A stretch of 9,568 bases of DNA from an uncultured Collinsella sp. (lineage in GTDB: Bacteria; Actinomycetota; Coriobacteriia; Coriobacteriales; Coriobacteriaceae). Shown piece after piece: positions 6,332 through 9,568 of this stretch. The DNA lies in NCBI GenBank assembly GCA_900752275.1, contig CAADUS010000221.1:1-9568 (forward strand), read 5' to 3'. The translations under genes were made by a program, and so were the position numbers. The stretch's first letter is position 1, and the number at the start of each line of letters is the position of its first letter. The notes under the pieces are model-generated. The model was not told where the DNA came from, searched no databases, and saw only the letters and a list, made by a program, of their open reading frames with translations.

Positions 6332-7627
6332 TTATTTGGCGCCTTGCATGACCTCGTCGAGGGTAACACTCACGGCGTGCTGCGTCGGCACCCAGTCAAC
6401 CTTCAAGAACAGAGCAGCCACCGTAATGGGGATATAACTGAACATAAAGATCGGGAAGGTAAACAGGTTAGTCACCAGACGCCACTTTTGCGCGCAGTGA
6501 ATATGCTTGTACTCAAAGATGGTCGTGAGCAGTGCCAGGATAAAGAACGTCTGATACATCATGGCGAAGGTCAAAATGAGCGAAGCGGCGCAGGCTTGCA
6601 TCTCGACTTCGGTAGCCAAAAAGCCATGCGAAAGACCACCCACGATCAGGAACGTCGCATTGGCGAGCATCGAGATCAGCGATAGCAGCATACCCGGGGC
6701 GATCGTCATAAACATGTCATAGGCGGCAAAGCGATGGTAGCGGAAGGTCGATTTGACCAAGTGCTTACCGTAGGTAAAGAATACCTGGTAGAAGCCCTTA
6801 GTCCAACGCATACGCTGCTTCCAGGAAGCCTTAAACGTCACGGGCTGTTCGTCAAAGAACTCCGCCGGCGCATAACCGATGCGGATGCCGTGGATGGCGC
6901 AGAACGTGGTGAACTGAATGTCCTCAGTCAGCGTGTGGAACTGCCAGCCGTGCATGCCCTCGATGACACTGGCAGAAATGAGATAGCCCGAGCCCGATAC
7001 AGCGCAAGAAGTCTTGCAGATATTACGCGCATTGTTAAGGAAGCGCGCCTCGCGCAGATACCACGTGGCATTAGCCGCCGAGATCCACGAGCTGCCGAAG
7101 TTCTTGGAGTTGCGGTAGCTCGTGACCACATGAAAGCCCTGGTCAAAAGCATCGTTCATCTTGGAAACGTAATCACGGGAGATGACGTTATCGGCATCGA
7201 AGATAAAATAGCCCTCAAAGGTATCGGGATACTCGTTGAGAATGCGGTCGAAACCAAAGTCCATGACCCAGCTCTTACCCTTGCGGGCAAGGTCGTTGCG
7301 CTCATAGACAATGGCGCCCGCCTCGCGCGCAAGCTGTGCCGTGTTGTCGGTGCAGGCGTCGGCGACCACAAAGACCTCGATAAGCTCGGACGGATAGTCC
7401 TGATCCTTGATGGAGCGAACGAGGTTGGCGATCACGGCCTCCTCGTTATGCGCCGCGATAAAGAAGGCATAACGGTGGAGTTTTTTGGCCTTGGGAGGCG
7501 CGACCTCGCCACGAAGAGCGCCAATGACAAAGAAGACCACCTGGTACAGGAAGCAGACCGTGAGCAGCGTGACGACAATCTGGTTGAAGATCACGATGGG
7601 TGTGTTGGTTTGTAAAAAGGCGAGCAT
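6332..7627 (-). CDS. Membrane-bound GT2 family glycosyltransferase (processive synthase-like)
   Basis: A 431-residue family 2 glycosyltransferase of the cellulose/poly-GlcNAc/hyaluronan synthase type, which would polymerise sugars from a nucleotide-sugar at the inner face of the membrane. Architecture: one N-terminal membrane helix (about 7-35), a cytoplasmic GT-A domain (about 50-285), and three C-terminal membrane helices (about 306-332, 346-370, 385-408). Catalytic motifs are intact: AAHNEEA (58-64), DACTDN (90-95), FDADN (143-147), TLTED (232-236) and the processivity motif QRMRW (271-275). The ATG at 7627 is preceded by GGGAG (7633-7637) at 5 bases; a TTG at 7642 is the only longer start and has no such site. 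No partner such as a PilZ domain, deacetylase or export protein is adjacent. The sugar and the product are unknown. It stands apart from rluD by 82 bases holding a candidate promoter. Confidence 0.92.
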   Translation of the reverse strand: MLAFLQTNTPIVIFNQIVVTLLTVCFLYQVVFFVIGALRGEVAPPKAKKLHRYAFFIAAHNEEAVIANLVRSIKDQDYPSELIEVFVVADACTDNTAQLAREAGAIVYERNDLARKGKSWVMDFGFDRILNEYPDTFEGYFIFDADNVISRDYVSKMNDAFDQGFHVVTSYRNSKNFGSSWISAANATWYLREARFLNNARNICKTSCAVSGSGYLISASVIEGMHGWQFHTLTEDIQFTTFCAIHGIRIGYAPAEFFDEQPVTFKASWKQRMRWTKGFYQVFFTYGKHLVKSTFRYHRFAAYDMFMTIAPGMLLSLISMLANATFLIVGGLSHGFLATEVEMQACAASLILTFAMMYQTFFILALLTTIFEYKHIHCAQKWRLVTNLFTFPIFMFSYIPITVAALFLKVDWVPTQHAVSVTLDEVMQGAK

Positions 7628-7661
7628 GCAGGCTCCCAGCAACGCGTTACGTAAACAATCG

Positions 7662-7691
7662 TATATCTTACCGCAGGCTTACCGAGTTCAA
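7662..7691 (-). promoter_or_regulatory. Candidate promoter of the glycosyltransferase gene with internal direct repeat
   Basis: The minus strand shows TTGAAC (7691-7686) as a possible -35 and GATATA (7667-7662) as a possible -10, spaced 18 bases, about 35 bases before the ATG. The spacer contains CGGTAAG twice, 11 bases apart, which could be regulator half-sites. No terminator separates rluD from this region, so read-through is also possible. Confidence 0.4.
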
Positions 7692-7709
7692 GAAACCACC
7701 TAATACTGG

Positions 7710-8723
7710 CTAGGCTTCGAGCAGACCGAGCTGCGGGACGATTTCGTCGCCGGCGGCAGTGCGACCGAGCGAACGCGGGGCCAGGTCATCCAAAACCGCC
7801 GCAAGATCCCACGGCAGCTCGTCGCGGCACTCGATGCGCTCGCCCGTCACGGGATGGTCGAACGCCACGCGCCAGGAATGGAGGAACTGCCTGGTCAGAC
7901 CATGGTCGGCACGCGTATCACACTTGCCGTAGAGCGGGTCGCCCACGCAGGCATGGTTGATATGGCGCATGTGCACACGAATCTGATGCGTGCGACCAGT
8001 AAACAGGTGGCACTCGACGAGCGTGTAGCCGTCGTCGAAACGCGTGGAATCAAAGCGCTCGAGCACCTTGAAGGTCGTGATGGCCTGACGCGCAAAGGGG
8101 TCATCGGAAACCGCCATCTTGACGCGGTCGCGCGTCGATCGGGCAATGCCGGTGTTGATGGTGCCCTCGTCCATGGCGATGTGCCCGTGAACAAGTGTGA
8201 TATAGCGACGGTCGAGCGTACGCGTGCGGATGAGATTTTGGAGCGCGCGCTGGGTGTCGTCGTCCTTTGCCGCAAGCATGAGACCCGAGGTATCGCGATC
8301 CAGGCGATGCACAATACCGGGGCGGTCCTCGCCCTGCACGGTGCCCAGATGGTCGATACCGCAGTGATAGACCAGGGCATTCGCGAGCGTACCGCTCTCA
8401 TGACCATGCGCAGGATGGCACACCAGGCCGCGCTGCTTGGAGAGTACAATGAGATAATCGTCCTCATAGCGAATGTCGAGCGGGATGGCTTCGGGAATCA
8501 CGTCAGTCGGTTCGTGCGGCTCGGGAAGGTCGACCGAGATGCGGTCACCGGAGCGCACGGCATACTTTTTTGACAGGCAGGTCTCGCCGTTGACGGCAAC
8601 GGCACCGCCCTCGATCAGATGCGCACAGGCAGAGCGCGTGGGACAGCCATCGTTGGCACCCAGATAGGCGTCAAGACGCTGACCAGCGGAATCGTCGGCA
8701 ACGAGAATATGGATGTCGGCCAT
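7710..8723 (-). CDS. rluD: RluA/RluD-family 23S rRNA-type pseudouridine synthase
   Basis: A 337-residue RNA pseudouridine synthase that isomerises uridine in structured RNA; the RluD-like architecture points to large-subunit rRNA. An N-terminal S4 RNA-binding domain covers about residues 14-66 (GQRLDAYL at 14-21). It is followed by the catalytic domain with DDYLIVLSKQRGLVCHP (88-104) and the signature RPGIVHRLDRDTSGLML (134-150), in which Asp142 is the catalytic nucleophile. The RTHQIRVHM motif and GDPLYG later in the domain are also present. Length is normal for the family. Its ATG overlaps the lspA stop as TAATG, and lspA-rluD is a pairing seen in many Gram-positive genomes, so the two form an operon. 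Exact target uridines cannot be told from sequence; rluD is a family-level symbol. Confidence 0.93.
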   Translation of the reverse strand: MADIHILVADDSAGQRLDAYLGANDGCPTRSACAHLIEGGAVAVNGETCLSKKYAVRSGDRISVDLPEPHEPTDVIPEAIPLDIRYEDDYLIVLSKQRGLVCHPAHGHESGTLANALVYHCGIDHLGTVQGEDRPGIVHRLDRDTSGLMLAAKDDDTQRALQNLIRTRTLDRRYITLVHGHIAMDEGTINTGIARSTRDRVKMAVSDDPFARQAITTFKVLERFDSTRFDDGYTLVECHLFTGRTHQIRVHMRHINHACVGDPLYGKCDTRADHGLTRQFLHSWRVAFDHPVTGERIECRDELPWDLAAVLDDLAPRSLGRTAAGDEIVPQLGLLEA

Positions 8724-9322
8724 TAGCGCTCATTCCTTTCGCGAATCTTGCGGGCACGCTCCCCACGCTGCTTAGCTTTGCGTTTGGCTCGGGCCTCGTC
8801 ACGGGCGTTGAGCTCGGCAGTCGCATCGACCTCGCGAGCGGCGGGACTCAAGAACATGTAACCAATGAGCGCCAGCACGACGCCGACCGTAATGCCGATA
8901 TCAGCCACGTTAAAGACGGGAAAGTCGATGAACGTGGTGGCAATGAAATCGGTCACGAAGCCAAAGGCTAGGCGGTCAATCGCATTGCCGATGGCGCCGC
9001 CCGCAACCATAGCCATGCCCACAACCTCAAGACGAGCGAGCTGAGGCGCACGGAGCAAGTACACGGCAATGGCGACAATGACCGCAAGCGCCAGCACAGC
9101 AAACGCTATGCCATGCCCTTCGCCCATGCTAAAGGCAGCACCGATGTTGCGAACAAACACGAAATCGATCACGCCGGGGATAACGGTCATATGCAGGGCA
9201 TCGCCCACGGCACGAACTGCAAGCTTGGTAAGCTGGTCAACAAGCAGCACAACGAGCGCTACCCCACCAGCAACGCCTAACCTCCAACGCAAAGGCGGCG
9301 TCATATCCGCACCACGACCCAA
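8723..9322 (-). CDS. lspA: Lipoprotein signal peptidase (signal peptidase II)
   Basis: An inner-membrane aspartic protease that removes the signal peptide from diacylglyceryl-modified prolipoproteins. Hydrophobic segments lie near residues 15-36, 70-90, 98-114 and 139-159. Family boxes are visible: VDQLTK (28-33), VRNIGAAFSM (57-66), GGAIGNAIDRL (108-118) with catalytic Asp116, and FPVFNVADIGITVG (134-147) with catalytic Asp141. After the last membrane helix there is an unusual tail of about 38 residues, very rich in Arg, Lys and Glu; most family members end near residue 160. The TTG at 9322 has AGGGGAT a few bases upstream and is preferred. The ATG at 9304 (six residues shorter) is the alternative, with a poor ribosome site. 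It is coupled to rluD by a one-base overlap. Confidence 0.94.
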   Translation of the reverse strand: MGRGADMTPPLRWRLGVAGGVALVVLLVDQLTKLAVRAVGDALHMTVIPGVIDFVFVRNIGAAFSMGEGHGIAFAVLALAVIVAIAVYLLRAPQLARLEVVGMAMVAGGAIGNAIDRLAFGFVTDFIATTFIDFPVFNVADIGITVGVVLALIGYMFLSPAAREVDATAELNARDEARAKRKAKQRGERARKIRERNER

Positions 9323-9348
9323 AGAAATCCCCTACCCTAAGAACATCG

Positions 9349-9379
9349 AATTGCGTTTAACGCAATTAACCATCTTATA
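9349..9379 (-). promoter_or_regulatory. Candidate lspA -10 element and operator-like inverted repeat
   Basis: The minus strand carries TATAAG (9379-9374), a possible -10 with no convincing -35. About 6 bases downstream an 8-bp perfect inverted repeat, AATTGCGT/ACGCAATT with a 3-base spacer (9349-9367), covers the expected start of transcription, about 27 bases before the TTG of lspA. Its position suits a repressor site or a leader hairpin. Confidence 0.35.
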
Positions 9380-9434
9380 TTGCCACACGCAGAACGCACG
9401 ACATATCCACCAACGCTAGCGAAATAATCAGCAT

Positions 9435-9472
9435 AAAACGAAAGCGACATTCCGAAAAACAGAATGCCGCTT
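9435..9472 (-). terminator. Intrinsic terminator of a minus-strand gene beyond the right edge
   Basis: Arms 9442-9452 and 9462-9472 pair over 11 bases. The single non-Watson-Crick position becomes a G-U pair in minus-strand RNA but an A-C mismatch in plus-strand RNA, which shows the direction. On the minus strand the stem is followed by TCGTTTTA. It would end the transcript of a gene to the right and isolate the lspA unit. Confidence 0.6.
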
Positions 9473-9486
9473 GAATATGACACAGG

Positions 9487-9542
9487 TAGTCGTTGGGGAC
9501 GTTCTTGTTTGACTAGTCGTTTAAGAACGTCCCCAACGACTA
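9487..9542. repeat. 20-bp perfect palindrome with 16-base loop (REP/MITE-like)
   Basis: Arms 9487-9506 and 9523-9542 are exact reverse complements over 20 bases and contain GTTGGGGACGTTCTT. The loop holds a further 8-bp palindrome, GACTAGTC (9511-9518), and a third copy of TAGTCGTT. The element begins and ends in TA, as a TA target-site duplication would look. No T-run follows either arm, so it is a poor terminator and more likely a small non-autonomous repeat. Confidence 0.65.
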
Positions 9543-9568
9543 GGTCCATAGAAACGCCGCATTACCGT

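Larger units (their letters stand above)
9323..9568. other. Gene-free right edge: lspA leader, terminator and palindrome
   Basis: I see no credible gene in these 246 bases. On the minus strand, reading toward lspA, it holds a palindromic repeat, then a terminator-like hairpin belonging to a gene beyond the window, then the lspA promoter and leader. A 70-codon minus-strand frame that crosses the palindrome has no family resemblance and is rejected. Confidence 0.7.

Noticed and set aside
7641..7654. Small palindromes AACGCGTT and TTACGTAA before the glycosyltransferase gene
   Set aside because: Eight-base palindromes are common by chance, and nothing else supports a site here.
9337..9549. A 70-codon minus-strand frame upstream of lspA
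   Set aside because: It runs through the palindrome and the terminator hairpin, has no family resemblance, and its start lies at the edge of the repeat.
1..9568. CRISPR arrays, tRNA or rRNA genes, phage or toxin-antitoxin modules
   Set aside because: I saw no regularly spaced direct repeats, no tRNA-like cloverleaf, no rRNA segment and no recognisable phage or toxin-antitoxin genes on either strand.

Overview
All ten protein genes that I can support lie on the minus strand. They are packed tightly, with several stop/start overlaps, and read right to left in this window. The content is mostly housekeeping plus one stress-type sigma factor cluster. Fairly high GC, SigB-type sigma genes, and palindromes built around GGGGAC fit a Coriobacteriia (Collinsella-like) gut actinobacterium. 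That assignment is inference from style and gene content; no rRNA or marker gene is present to settle it.

Layout in transcription order, from right to left: the right edge (9323-9568) has no gene. It holds a 20-bp perfect palindrome (9487-9542), a terminator for a gene beyond the window (9435-9472), and the lspA leader, which contains an operator-like inverted repeat. Next come lspA (lipoprotein signal peptidase) and an RluA/RluD-type pseudouridine synthase, overlapping by one base. A membrane GT2 glycosyltransferase follows with its own candidate promoter, then a 16-bp stem hairpin. After the hairpin come a small A24 prepilin peptidase, dgt (dNTP triphosphohydrolase) and rarA (AAA+ replication/recombination ATPase). 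rarA has a promoter-like TATACT and a perfect GAAAACGTTTTC palindrome just upstream.

The left third is one tightly coupled cluster: a DUF948 membrane coiled-coil protein, an RsbW-like anti-sigma protein, a SigB/SigF/SigG-family sigma factor, and an AI-2E-family membrane transporter that runs off the left edge. Neighbouring genes overlap or are one base apart, so they are probably co-transcribed and translationally coupled. The most notable feature here is that the RsbW-like protein aligns with RsbW but has lost the residues needed for ATP binding and kinase activity.

I did not find a clearly new multi-gene system. The best leads are the kinase-dead anti-sigma protein in its sigma/transporter cluster, and two GGGGAC-bearing palindromes that look like REP/MITE-type repeats. 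Smaller leads are three operator-like repeats just upstream of lspA, the glycosyltransferase gene and rarA.
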